From the NCBI GenBank assembly GCA_024123915.1, contig CP099650.1, positions 5,394,001-5,458,000 on the forward strand: a stretch of DNA of 64,000 nucleotides. Direction: 5' to 3'. Made by a program: the position numbers and the translations under genes. The notes under the pieces were generated by a model. That model made no database searches. It saw only the letters and a program-made list of their open reading frames with translations, and was not told the DNA's origin. How positions within the stretch are numbered: the stretch's first letter is position 1; each line of letters begins with the position of its first letter. The DNA comes from Oxalobacteraceae bacterium OTU3CAMAD1 (lineage in GTDB: Bacteria > Pseudomonadota > Gammaproteobacteria > Burkholderiales > Burkholderiaceae_D). This document shows, one piece after another, positions 55,728-64,000 of the stretch.

Positions 55728-56453
55728 TTACTCGTCGGCGCCCTGCCGCTCCAGCCATGCTTCGAACAGCGCGCGGTTTTCCGGCTGCGTGAGCGGATAC
55801 AGCCCGGTGATGCTGGCGCCGCCGCGCACCCGCTCCAGCACGAAGTCCTCGTAACGCTCCATCGGCACCGCGTCGCGCGCGATTTCCTCCGCCAGGTGGG
55901 ACGGAATGCAGACCACGCCGTCGTCGTCGCCGACCATGATGTCGCCAGGGTAGACCGCCACCCCGCCGCAGCCGATGGGGGCGTTCAGGTCGAGCGCGTG
56001 ATGCCGGATCAGATTGGTCGGCGCCGACGGACCCGAACACCAGGCCGGTATCTCGAGCCGCGCGATGCCGCTGGCGTCGCGCAGCCCGCCATCGGCGACG
56101 ATGCCGGCCACGCCGCGCACCTGCATGCGCGTGGCCAGGATGCTGCCGGCCGCCGCCACCGTGACGTCGCCCCGGCAATCCATCACCAGCACCGACCCTG
56201 CCGGAATTTCCTCCACCGCCACCCGCTGCGGATGGCGCGGATCGAGAAAGGCGTCGAGCCCGTCGAGGTCTTCGCGCGCCGGGATGTAACGCAAGGTGAA
56301 CGCCGGACCGGCCAGCCGCTGGCCCGGCTTCAACGGCCGTGCGCCCTGAATGAACACGTTACGGAAGCCGCGCTTGTACAGCAGCGTGGTGATGGTCGAG
56401 GTGGCGATCGTTTTCAACGTCGCCAGCGTTTCTGCGGAAACCGGGGTGGTCAT
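55728..56453 (-). CDS. RraA-like (HMG/CHA-type) aldolase family protein
   Basis: 241 residues of the RraA/HMG-aldolase fold: an N-terminal RGFRNVFIQGARPL, the key VADGGLRDASGI (Arg-Asp pair, metal and substrate site of the class II pyruvate aldolases) and GCGGVAVYPGDIMVGDDDGVV split over 160-181. The presence of the Arg-Asp pair supports aldolase or decarboxylase rather than RNase-inhibitor function. Last gene of the uronate operon, sharing ATGA with the PL7 gene; it could cleave a keto-deoxy sugar acid. Confidence 0.82.
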   Translation of the reverse strand: MTTPVSAETLATLKTIATSTITTLLYKRGFRNVFIQGARPLKPGQRLAGPAFTLRYIPAREDLDGLDAFLDPRHPQRVAVEEIPAGSVLVMDCRGDVTVAAAGSILATRMQVRGVAGIVADGGLRDASGIARLEIPAWCSGPSAPTNLIRHHALDLNAPIGCGGVAVYPGDIMVGDDDGVVCIPSHLAEEIARDAVPMERYEDFVLERVRGGASITGLYPLTQPENRALFEAWLERQGADE

Positions 56454-57220
56454 GGCTGCGCTCCATTACGTTCGAAGACAGTGTGGCTGAAGCGCACGTG
56501 GCTACTGTTGATGTTGTTCTGGCGATAGTACTCCTCCCATTTTTCCGGGCTGATGGTGTGCTCCCCGGTGACAGGATCGCGCGCCTGCAAATAGTCGCCA
56601 AACTTGAAGTAGATCTTGCGCGTGTCGGGCCGGATGCGCGTGAGCGCGGTCTTGAGCGTGCCGCCATTGGCGGTCCGCGCGGTGGCCTGCGCCTCGCCGG
56701 CGTTCAACACGATATCGAGATCGAAGCTCTCGCCGGAGCGCACCGTGCCCAGTGCGGTCGTCACTTCCTTGCCGTCGACGCCAAGAATACGCACCAGGAT
56801 GTCGAACACGCCGTTGCCGCTCTTGCCGTCGAGCCCCTGCTTGTCTGCGGTGTCCTGCACGTAGACCTTGAGTATCGTGTCAAGTCCCTCGACGTGGTAT
56901 TGCGCGACGATGGTCTTGGCGACGTTCGGCAAGGTGGCCGTGATGCGGGCCGCGAAGTGTTCGCGCGTGTCGGCTAAACTCAGGCGCTCGCGATCGGCGA
57001 CCTTCAATTCGTTGCGATAGCCATGCCCATTGGGCGAGGCGTATTTCGACTCGAGGGCGCTGAAGTTCAGCGTGCCGGCGTACGGCGACGGGTAAGGCGA
57101 ATTGCCTTCGAGCGAGAACAGGCGTTGCAGCGTGGCTTGGGGCGTGAACCCTTGCGCGCCGGCAGGCGACAGCGTGGCTGCGAGCAAGGCTACTGCGGCG
57201 TATCGGATGGCAGGGATCAT
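56450..57220 (-). CDS. Polysaccharide lyase family 7 (alginate lyase)
   Basis: 256 residues, signal peptide cleaved near AGAQG. The PL7 jelly roll carries all three motifs: RNEL (Arg69-Leu72), QYH (Gln107-His109; the common form is QIH or QVH) and YFKFGDYLQ (204-212). It cleaves alginate endolytically by beta-elimination in the periplasm or outside. It overlaps the SGNH gene (ATGA) and the RraA gene (ATGA). Confidence 0.88.
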   Translation of the reverse strand: MIPAIRYAAVALLAATLSPAGAQGFTPQATLQRLFSLEGNSPYPSPYAGTLNFSALESKYASPNGHGYRNELKVADRERLSLADTREHFAARITATLPNVAKTIVAQYHVEGLDTILKVYVQDTADKQGLDGKSGNGVFDILVRILGVDGKEVTTALGTVRSGESFDLDIVLNAGEAQATARTANGGTLKTALTRIRPDTRKIYFKFGDYLQARDPVTGEHTISPEKWEEYYRQNNINSSHVRFSHTVFERNGAQP

Positions 57221-57975
57221 TTCAACATTCCTTCAAGTAGTGGTTGCATGGCGTCGGCCCACAATTGGTAACCGGCGGGTCCGGGGTGCAGCTGGTCGGG
57301 CATGATGGCTGGCGGAATGTGGCCTTCCTTGTCCAGGAACACGGAATTAATATTCAGGAAACGGATCGTCTTGCCATCGTCCAGCCCGGCCAGATCGCGG
57401 TTGACCGCATCGATGGTCTGCATGCGCTTGGCCGCCTCGGCAACGCTCTTTTCGGTCACCGGCGAGCCGTCGCGCTCGCGCGGGCCGCGCGGAAAGATGC
57501 CCAGCACCAGTATCTTCGTCTCCGGCAGCTTGGCGCGTATCATGCCGACGATCTTGCGGTTGGCGGCGGCGATTTGCTCGGCCGTGTAATCGAGGCTGTT
57601 ATTGGTCCCCAGCATCAGCACCGTGACCTTGGGCGAGAGCCCATCCAGTTCGCCGTGCTCGATGCGCCAGATGACGTGCTGCGTGCGGTCGCCGCCGATG
57701 CCGAAGTTGGCCGGCTGGTGGGCGCCGTAATACTTGTCCCATATTTCCGGCGCGATACGCCAGCGCTCGGTGATCGAATCGCCCAGGAACAGCAAGCCCA
57801 CCGGCCCGCTCTTGCCGCGCGCGAGGATGGCCTCGTGCTTCTTGAGGAACACGCCGTTGTCTTGTTTCTCCACGGCTTCCGAGGCGCTGACCTTGGCGCC
57901 GGCGGCGTGGGCGCCGACCTGGCCGACGGCCAACAGCGCGGCCAGCAGCAATCTGATGTAAATCGAATTTTTCAT
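57217..57975 (-). CDS. Secreted SGNH/GDSL hydrolase
   Basis: 252 residues from the ATG at 57975, signal peptide cleaved near AHAAG. SGNH blocks: LGDSITERW (Ser), FGIGGDR (Gly), LGTNN (Asn) and DQLHPGPAGY (Asp-x-x-His), as in platelet-activating-factor acetylhydrolase-like esterases. In this operon a role in removing O-acetyl groups from the polymer is a plausible inference. It overlaps the PL7 gene by ATGA. Confidence 0.88.
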   Translation of the reverse strand: MKNSIYIRLLLAALLAVGQVGAHAAGAKVSASEAVEKQDNGVFLKKHEAILARGKSGPVGLLFLGDSITERWRIAPEIWDKYYGAHQPANFGIGGDRTQHVIWRIEHGELDGLSPKVTVLMLGTNNSLDYTAEQIAAANRKIVGMIRAKLPETKILVLGIFPRGPRERDGSPVTEKSVAEAAKRMQTIDAVNRDLAGLDDGKTIRFLNINSVFLDKEGHIPPAIMPDQLHPGPAGYQLWADAMQPLLEGMLK

Positions 57976-57988
57976 GCATGTCTCCGGG

Positions 57989-59260
57989 TTAGTGTTTCGG
58001 CTGCACGCGCACCACGGGGCCGCCCAGCCAGATCGATAGGAAAACCAAGGGCAGCAGCAACGCGCCAAGGATGAAGAACGGGGTGTAGTCGCCGCCGGTC
58101 GTCAACGCCGGCACCAGCTGCATGCAAATGATCACGCCCAGCACCGCCGATGTGCCGCTCAGGCCCGCCAGCGAGCCGACCGTTTTGCCCGAGAAGAAAT
58201 CGCTGGGCAAGGTCTGGATGTTGGTGATGGCGGCCTGGAAGCCGAACAGGATCACGCCGATCGACAGCACCGCCAGCAGCGGCGTTTCTGCCGCCGCGCT
58301 CAGCAACAACGCCGGAAACATGACCACCAGCCCCAGGCCGATGACGAGCTTGCGCGCGCGGTTGACCGTCCAGCCGCGCGCCAGCAGGTGGCCGCAAAAC
58401 CAGCCCCCGGACAATGCGCCGACCGCCGCGCCCACATACGGCACCCAGGCGAACATGCCGATTTCCTTGACGTCGAAGTGAAAACGCTCGTTCAGGTACA
58501 GCGGCAGCCAGCTGACGAACAGCCACCACACCGGATCGATGAAAAAGCGCGCGGCGATCACGCTCCAGCTTTGGCGATGGCGCAGCAGCTGGCGCAGGGT
58601 CGGCACGTACTCGTCCTGCACGGCGGCAGCGCCGGCGCGCTGGCCGGTGAGGATGTACTCGCGCTCCTCGGCGCTGACCCATGGATGGGTGCCGGGGCCG
58701 GACTTGTAGACGATCAGCCATGGCACAATCCACAGGAAGCCGAGCGAGCCGATCAGCAAGAAGGTGGTCTTCCAACCCACGTAAGCGTACAGGAAAGCCA
58801 CCAGCGGCGGCGCGATCACCGATCCCAGCGAGGCGCCGGCGCCGAAGATGCCCTGCCCCAGGGCCCGCTCGCGCACCGGAAACCATTCGGCGATGGCCTT
58901 GGTGGCGCCGGGCCAGTTGCCCGCCTCGCCCACGCCAAGCAGCACGCGGAAGAAGCCGAACGACAGCGCCGAGCGCGCGACGAAGTGCAGCGCGATGGCG
59001 CCCGACCAGACCACGATCGACAGCAGGAAACCGATCCGGGTGCCCAGCGCGTCGAACAGTTTGCCGAACAGCGACTGGCCGATGGCGTAGCCGATCAAAA
59101 ACACGGTGACGATGTTGGCGTAGTCGCGTTTGTCCATGCCCAGCTCGGACGCGATGCCGGGCCACATCACCGCCAGCGCCGAGCGGTCGATGTAGTTGAT
59201 GATGGTGGCGATGGCCACCAAGGTGATGACCAGCCAGCGCAAACCTTTGATTGTTGTCAT
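57989..59260 (-). CDS. MFS transporter, hexuronate (ExuT/GudP) type
   Basis: 423 residues from the ATG at 59260 (GGAG upstream). Twelve membrane helices with the ACS-family pattern NYIDRSALAVMWPGIASEL and RVLLGVGEAGNWPGATKAIAEWFP, characteristic of hexuronate/glucarate symporters. It should import uronate monomers or small unsaturated uronates produced by the lyases. Confidence 0.9.
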   Translation of the reverse strand: MTTIKGLRWLVITLVAIATIINYIDRSALAVMWPGIASELGMDKRDYANIVTVFLIGYAIGQSLFGKLFDALGTRIGFLLSIVVWSGAIALHFVARSALSFGFFRVLLGVGEAGNWPGATKAIAEWFPVRERALGQGIFGAGASLGSVIAPPLVAFLYAYVGWKTTFLLIGSLGFLWIVPWLIVYKSGPGTHPWVSAEEREYILTGQRAGAAAVQDEYVPTLRQLLRHRQSWSVIAARFFIDPVWWLFVSWLPLYLNERFHFDVKEIGMFAWVPYVGAAVGALSGGWFCGHLLARGWTVNRARKLVIGLGLVVMFPALLLSAAAETPLLAVLSIGVILFGFQAAITNIQTLPSDFFSGKTVGSLAGLSGTSAVLGVIICMQLVPALTTGGDYTPFFILGALLLPLVFLSIWLGGPVVRVQPKH

Positions 59261-59307
59261 GCGATTGTCTCCATTATTTTTTTGTGGCGGGGCGAATCGC
59301 CCCACTC

Positions 59308-60252
59308 CTAGGCCGCCGCTAGTTGGGCGCGCGTCGGCAGGCCTTCGCAGTCGCCGCGAAACTGCACCACGCGCGCGCCGATGGCGTTGCCGCGCGCGGC
59401 CGCCTGGTGCAGCGGCAAACCGTCAAGCAGCGCGCTGATGACGCCGACCGCGAAGCCGTCGCCCGCGCCGACCGTGTCGATCACCGCGCGCACCGGCTGG
59501 CCGGGGACGGTGTCGGCGCGGCCGTCCGCGTCGGCGGCGTAAGCGCCCTCCGGTCCCAGCTTGACCACCACCCGGCTCGCGCCCCTTTCGAGGTAATAGG
59601 CGGCGATGTCGGCGGCGTCCTGCCGGCCGGTCAGCAAACGCCCCTCGGCCAGGCCGGGCATCACCACGTCGGCCTGGCTGGCGAGCGCGTTGACGGTGGC
59701 GATCATCTCCGCCGGCGAGCGCCACAGGCGCGGCCGCAGGTTGGGATCGAAGCAGACCAGGCGTCCGTCGGCGCGCGCCTGCCGCGCCATGGCCAACACC
59801 AGCTCGCGGCAACCGGCCGACAGCGCCGGCGAAATGCCAGTCAGGTGCAGCAGCGGCGCACGCAGGAAATCATCGCCCTGCGCCGGCATGTCCTGCGCCG
59901 ACAGGCGGCTGGCGGCCGACCCGCGCCGGAAATACTCGACCTGCGGATCGGCGCCGCCCTCCACCATCTGCTTGAGCATGAAGCCGGTCGGGCAGTCTTC
60001 ATCGATGCGCAAGTGGCGCAGGTCCAGCCCCTCGGCCTCCATGAACGCGCGCAGGTGCCGGCCCAGGCTGTCCTGCCCCAGCCGGCTCAGATACCCGACC
60101 TTGAAGCCCAGCCGGCTCAGCCCCACCGCCACATTCAGCTCGGCGCCGGCGGTGGCGCGTTCGAACTCGCGCACCGCCTCCAGCGGCCCGGGCTCGCGGG
60201 CGATCATCAGGGCCATCGCTTCGCCCACGGTGACGACATCGGGGATTCCCAT
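59308..60252 (-). CDS. kdgK: PfkB family sugar kinase, probable 2-keto-3-deoxygluconate kinase
   Basis: 314 residues, PfkB fold: N-terminal VVTVGEAMALM, substrate segment ATAGAELNVAVGLSRLG, and the catalytic Asp in DTVGAGDGFAVG near the C-terminus. It resembles KDG kinases, and the operon context (uronate lyases plus reductase) supports 2-keto-3-deoxygluconate as substrate. Product KDPG would enter the Entner-Doudoroff route. No eda-type aldolase gene is in the window. Confidence 0.85.
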   Translation of the reverse strand: MGIPDVVTVGEAMALMIAREPGPLEAVREFERATAGAELNVAVGLSRLGFKVGYLSRLGQDSLGRHLRAFMEAEGLDLRHLRIDEDCPTGFMLKQMVEGGADPQVEYFRRGSAASRLSAQDMPAQGDDFLRAPLLHLTGISPALSAGCRELVLAMARQARADGRLVCFDPNLRPRLWRSPAEMIATVNALASQADVVMPGLAEGRLLTGRQDAADIAAYYLERGASRVVVKLGPEGAYAADADGRADTVPGQPVRAVIDTVGAGDGFAVGVISALLDGLPLHQAAARGNAIGARVVQFRGDCEGLPTRAQLAAA

Positions 60253-60264
60253 ATGCGGGCCTCT

Positions 60265-62259
60265 TCAGAACGTCAAGGTGGTGGTCAGGGTGGCGTCCCT
60301 GGCGGCCGGCAGCGACAGCTTCAGCACGGTGCCGCGTTCCTCCCTCGGTCCCTTGTCGACATTGCCCGGCGGCCCGGCCGCCACCAGCACACCGGGCGCG
60401 ATCTCGGCGCGCGCCGTGGTCGTTGCCACGGCCACCTTCAGCGACGTGGGCTTGCCAGCCACGACGAAGCTGCGCGCGCCGGTCTTGGTGATGTCACGGT
60501 CGCCGTGCACCAGCGCCGTCAGCACCACCGGTTTGCTCGCGCGCAGCGTGTCGGTCACGGTCCAGACGCCGCGCGCGTAGCTGAAGCGGCGCTGCAGTTT
60601 CTCGACGCCGAGTTCCGGCCGGTAGGCGCCGGCCAGTTGGGCGACGATGTCGGCGCGGCCCTTCTCCAGCTTCACGCTGTCGATGCTGATGGCATCGAGC
60701 CGCGCGTACGGGTAGCCCCGGAAGGCGTCGTGGCCGCCGCCCTCGTTGGCCTGGCCCTGGCCGTCGATCAGCAAGGTGTTGCTCAGGTCGCTCTTGGGGA
60801 TGCCCGCGTAGCCCATCGGGCCGGTCAGGTAGGTGCCGCCGCCGTAGAGGATGAAGCTGCCGGCGTCCGGGTGGGCGTGGCCCATCTCCAGATGCCAGTC
60901 CGGCAGCTTGTCGAGGATGGCCGCAACGTGGTGGCCCTCCGGCGGTCCGGCGCGGAAGGCGAAGGCGGTGGCCTTCGGCGTCCAGTCGCTGCGCCAGTAG
61001 ACCGTGCCCAGGTCGTCGAAGTGATGATACGGCGCGAGCGCCGACATCGGCGCCGACTTCAGCGCCGGGTCGCGCCACAGCAGGGTCCAGAAGTCCTCGG
61101 CGCAGACGTGGCCCAGCGATGCCATCCAGTCGGCCACGCCTTGCGCCTCCGGGCTGTTGAAGCGCGCGGCCAGCCGGTACAGCAGGTTGTAGTTGGAATT
61201 GAGTTTGCCGCCCGGGTGCGTGCGGGCCGGCTCCTCGCCCTTGCGGGAGCGGGTGATGGCGCCTTCGAAGGCGTCGCCGAAATCGTAGATGTCCTGGCCG
61301 TTGGGCGTGATCGAATGCGCCATGTACAGGTACGACTTGCTCAGGGCCGGCGTGTCGTACATATCGTCGCCGGCGGCGTGGGCGAAGGCGTCGAGCGCGT
61401 GGATAATCCACGGCATCGAGAAAATCCAATACTCCACGCCCTCGTAGAAATAGCCGTCCGGCGACGCCACTTCCAGCACGCGGCTGAAGATGGCGCGCGA
61501 CAGTGCCGCCCAGTTGGCCGCTTCGGGCGTGTCGTCCCATAGCGCGTAGGCGGCCACCGCCAGCCCGGCGATCGGGATGAAGCAGTGGTTCTGGCTGTAC
61601 GAATACGATTTGCCCGGCTTGGGCGTGAAGTGCTTGGCCAGGATCGTCGCCTGCCGGATGAGTTTGTCGCGATAGCGTTTGCGTTCCGCCTCCGTCAGCG
61701 CGTCATACAGCAGGTCGTAGCCGGCGCCCAGGCCGTACAGCAGGTGGCCGGCGGCGAGGTCGATGTCCGGCTTGCTGTAGGTGTAGCCCCACACCTCGTA
61801 GCTGACCGCCGCGTCCATGTAGCGCTTGGCCGCTTCCAGGTACTTGGCGTCGCCCTCGATCTGGTAGGCCAGCGCGGCGCCGATGATGCCGATGGCGGTG
61901 TTGTTCTGCGCGCGGCGCTTTTGCGCCGGCGCGGCGGCCGGCGCGGTACGCAGCGCGGTCAGGCCGGCCAGCGCCTGCTGCCACTTGGCGCGCCCCTCGC
62001 CCTTCGCGCGCTGGCGCAGCGCGTCCAGGCCGGCCTTGGTCGTGTAGACGCGCGGATGGACGCCGCGCAGTTCGGCGCGCAAGGCCGCCGGATGCGCCTT
62101 CATCAGCGTTTCCAGCGGATGCGGACCGGCGCCCGCCTTGCCCTGCATGGTGCCCAGCGATTCCAGCGCGTCCTGCGCCAGCGCGTCCGGCAACGAAAAC
62201 GCCGGCAAAGAGAGGGCCGCGGCGCCGAGGAAGCGGCGCCGTGAGAAGGTGTGGTTCAT
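60265..62259 (-). CDS. Heparinase II/III-like polysaccharide lyase (oligo-alginate lyase type)
   Basis: 664 residues with a twin-arginine signal (SRRRFLGAAALS). The alpha/alpha toroid (about 70-390) has the family motif SQNHCFIPIAG and a Tyr in YFYEGVEYWIF; the beta-sandwich part has GHAHPDAGSFILYGGG, the His/metal region of heparinase II/III-like lyases. PL15, PL17 and related families share this architecture. With PL7 in the operon, exolytic cleavage of oligo-uronates to unsaturated monomers is inferred. The exact family needs comparison. Confidence 0.82.
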   Translation of the reverse strand: MNHTFSRRRFLGAAALSLPAFSLPDALAQDALESLGTMQGKAGAGPHPLETLMKAHPAALRAELRGVHPRVYTTKAGLDALRQRAKGEGRAKWQQALAGLTALRTAPAAAPAQKRRAQNNTAIGIIGAALAYQIEGDAKYLEAAKRYMDAAVSYEVWGYTYSKPDIDLAAGHLLYGLGAGYDLLYDALTEAERKRYRDKLIRQATILAKHFTPKPGKSYSYSQNHCFIPIAGLAVAAYALWDDTPEAANWAALSRAIFSRVLEVASPDGYFYEGVEYWIFSMPWIIHALDAFAHAAGDDMYDTPALSKSYLYMAHSITPNGQDIYDFGDAFEGAITRSRKGEEPARTHPGGKLNSNYNLLYRLAARFNSPEAQGVADWMASLGHVCAEDFWTLLWRDPALKSAPMSALAPYHHFDDLGTVYWRSDWTPKATAFAFRAGPPEGHHVAAILDKLPDWHLEMGHAHPDAGSFILYGGGTYLTGPMGYAGIPKSDLSNTLLIDGQGQANEGGGHDAFRGYPYARLDAISIDSVKLEKGRADIVAQLAGAYRPELGVEKLQRRFSYARGVWTVTDTLRASKPVVLTALVHGDRDITKTGARSFVVAGKPTSLKVAVATTTARAEIAPGVLVAAGPPGNVDKGPREERGTVLKLSLPAARDATLTTTLTF

Positions 62260-62293
62260 CGATTGCTCCGAAAGGGAATCAGGACTTCAAGAC

Positions 62294-63049
62294 TTAATAC
62301 AGGCCGAGGCCACCGTTGACCTGGACGATCTCGCCGGCCAGGAAGGCGGCGCGCTCGGACGCCAGGAACACCACGACATTGGCCACGTCCTCGGGCGCGC
62401 CTTCGCGCCGGGCCGGGGTACGCTCGGCGATCGCCTGGCGGTTGGCCGGGGTATTGAAGGTGTCGTGGAAACGCGTGGCGATCAGGCCCGGCGAGACGCC
62501 GTTGACACGCACGCCCGACGGACCGACCTCCTTGGCCAGCGCGCGGGTGAAGGTGGCGACCGCCGCCTTGGACGCGGCGTAGTGCGCCGAGCCGGGACCG
62601 CCGCCATCGAACGCTGCCAGCGACGACATGGTGATGATGGCGCCCCGGCCGCGCGGCTCCATGCGCTTGACCGCCGCCTGGCAGATCAGGAAGGTGCTGG
62701 TCAGGTTAAGGTTCATGGCCTCGTTCCACAAGGTCAGCGGCATGTCCGCCACGCGGCAGCGCTGGATCAAGCCGCCGATGTTGGCGAACAGGATGTCGAT
62801 CTCGCCGATGGCGCCTTCTGCCTCGGCGAACACCCGCTCGGCGATGGCGCCGTCGGTCAGGTCGGCCTTGATGGCCTGGGCCTGGCGGCCGAGGGCGCGG
62901 ATCTGCGCCACAACTTCCTGTGCCTCGTCGGCGCTGCTCCAATAGGTCAGCACGACGTCGGCGCCGGCCTGCGCCAGCGCCAGCGAGCTGGCTTTACCAA
63001 TGCCCGAGGCGCCGCCCATGACGAGGGCGCGTTTTCCGATAAGTTCCAT
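62294..63049 (-). CDS. SDR family oxidoreductase, probable DEH reductase
   Basis: 251 residues, classical short-chain dehydrogenase: cofactor motif GGASGIGKA, a NAG-like NIGG, catalytic Ser in MSSLAAF and YAASK (Tyr, Lys), and the C-terminal VNGGLGLY. In alginate pathways a member of this family reduces 4-deoxy-5-hexoseulose uronate (DEH) to 2-keto-3-deoxygluconate. That role is inferred from position, between the lyase and regulator genes. Confidence 0.84.
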   Translation of the reverse strand: MELIGKRALVMGGASGIGKASSLALAQAGADVVLTYWSSADEAQEVVAQIRALGRQAQAIKADLTDGAIAERVFAEAEGAIGEIDILFANIGGLIQRCRVADMPLTLWNEAMNLNLTSTFLICQAAVKRMEPRGRGAIITMSSLAAFDGGGPGSAHYAASKAAVATFTRALAKEVGPSGVRVNGVSPGLIATRFHDTFNTPANRQAIAERTPARREGAPEDVANVVVFLASERAAFLAGEIVQVNGGLGLY

Positions 63050-63084
63050 GGCGATGTTCTTTCTGTGAGTGGTTGGGGAATGAA

Positions 63085-64000
63085 TTATTGGGGTGGCGCC
63101 GCCGTCGACGCCCGAACGATCAGCTCCGGCGCGAACAATTCGCCGCCGGCGCTGGCCGCGCCCGGCGCCAGGATGCGCTGGACGGCCGCGTCGGCCATGG
63201 CCTGGATCGGCTGGCGCAACGTGGTCAATGGCGGGTCGTTGGCGGCGGAGAAGAAAATATCGTCGATGCCGATCAGCGAGAAATCCTGCGGCAGCCGCTT
63301 GCCCAGCTGCTTGAGGCCGATGCCGATGCCGATCGCCATCATGTCGTTGATGGCGATCGCCGCCGTCGGCTTGCTGCGCGCCGCCAGCAACAGCGACGCC
63401 GCGCTGCGGCCCAGCTCAAAGAGCCGGGTGTCGCCGTGCAGGTCGGCCGGGGCGTCGGTGGCGTCGGCGATCACCAGCTCGCCGCTGATACCGGCCGCCG
63501 CCACCGCCTGCTCGAAGCCTTTCACGCGGTCCTGGCGGTTCAAGGTGTATGGCGGCGGCGTCACCAGCGCGATGGCGCGGTGGCCCAGCGCCACCAGATG
63601 CTCGACCGCCATGGTGGTGGCGGCGACGTTGTCGACCGAGATCGTGGTGATGCGCTCATGGCTGTCGTCCGAGCGCTTGATATCGAACGCCACCACCGGG
63701 CAGCGCGCCGTGATGCCGACCAGGTGGCCAGTGTCGTTGAGCGCCGAGCCGGTGATGATGCCCTGCGCGCCATAGGCCAGCAGATCGGCCATGACGGCGC
63801 GCTCGCGCTCGGGATCGCGGAAGGTGCTGAAGGTCATCACGTGGCACTGGTGGCGCGCGGCGGCCGTCTCCACCGCGCAGGCCAGCGAACCGAAGAACTG
63901 ATTGGCCAGCGACGGCACCAGCAATCCAACCATGGAGGCGACTCCGGTCTTCAACTGGCGCGCGGCGTTGTTGGGCCGATAGCCCAGCTGCTCGATCGCC
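63085..64000 (-). CDS. LacI family transcriptional regulator, partial (N-terminus outside window)
   Basis: The last 305 residues. The frame continues to the window edge with AIEQLGYRPNNAARQLK, the hinge helix region of LacI proteins, so the DNA-binding domain starts outside. The ligand domain is complete: MVGLLVPSLANQFF, CPVVAFDIKR, LIGIDDIFFSA and LTTLRQP. It probably controls the operon by binding a uronate or its derivative. It is co-directional and precedes the SDR gene by 35 bases. Confidence 0.92.
   Translation of the reverse strand, partial: AIEQLGYRPNNAARQLKTGVASMVGLLVPSLANQFFGSLACAVETAAARHQCHVMTFSTFRDPERERAVMADLLAYGAQGIITGSALNDTGHLVGITARCPVVAFDIKRSDDSHERITTISVDNVAATTMAVEHLVALGHRAIALVTPPPYTLNRQDRVKGFEQAVAAAGISGELVIADATDAPADLHGDTRLFELGRSAASLLLAARSKPTAAIAINDMMAIGIGIGLKQLGKRLPQDFSLIGIDDIFFSAANDPPLTTLRQPIQAMADAAVQRILAPGAASAGGELFAPELIVRASTAAPPQ

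Noticed and set aside
59323..61542. 739-codon plus-strand frame across kdgK and the heparinase-like gene
   Set aside because: It spans two well-defined minus-strand genes and their junction; composition is Arg/Ala/Gln/His-rich as expected for an antisense frame.

Overview
The window reads as chromosomal DNA of a GC-rich betaproteobacterium of the Oxalobacteraceae (Massilia, Duganella or Janthinobacterium type). This is an inference from gene content and order: carAB, a pstSCAB-phoU-phoB-phoR block facing ppk-sixA, an alr-radA pair, a phasin, and dense ATGA-overlap operons. No rRNA, tRNA or CRISPR array was seen.

Region 1 (1-15.9 kb) is housekeeping and general metabolism: the carB start and carA, a GlcG/HbpS-like protein, a patatin lipoprotein, a large secreted glycoside hydrolase with a discoidin domain, an alpha/beta hydrolase divergent from a secreted M24 peptidase, a phasin, a GST, a MipA/OmpV outer-membrane protein, a CPBP protease, YkvA, an AI-2E-type transporter and a VOC protein. 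Region 2 (16.0-25.9 kb) is the phosphate regulon (pstS-C-A-B-phoU-phoB-phoR, minus strand), divergent from ppk and sixA. Its control region holds one Pho box facing each way and a perfect 20-bp palindrome. Region 3 (26-39.7 kb) holds an orphan PotF-type binding protein, an orphan fliD, a CoA-transferase divergent from an HTH-fused citrate-synthase-like protein, PilZ, radA-alr, lplT, the operon tsaB-rimI-udg-DUF1853, and a thioredoxin.

Region 4 (39.8-55.7 kb) is accessory: a complete IS30-family element with a frameshifted transposase, a GNAT, a small solitary tyrosine recombinase, a signalling block (HD-GYP regulator, a 1340-aa hybrid kinase with HPt, and a convergent REC-REC-kinase), an AraC regulator with a serine hydrolase and an NTF2-like protein, an A/T-richer stretch (TetR, DoxX, Cys-rich secreted protein, divergent CPBP), and an autoregulated-looking ArsR/AHSA1 operon. 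Three related direct repeats (41.48, 49.41 and 53.80 kb) punctuate this region. Region 5 (55.7-64 kb) is one minus-strand operon for alginate-type uronate polymer use: a LacI regulator (cut by the window end), a DEH-reductase-like SDR, a heparinase-fold oligo-lyase, a KDG kinase, a hexuronate-type MFS, an SGNH esterase, a PL7 lyase and an RraA-like aldolase. Together these could depolymerise, possibly deacetylate, import, reduce and phosphorylate uronates.

Two families of intergenic palindromes run through the window. One is BIME-like with two distinct arm types, always one of each per full copy (6 copies plus one collapsed copy). The other is a short GGGGTCGTACCC hairpin (3 copies). All copies sit at gene 3' ends, and two genes take their stop codon from the first family.
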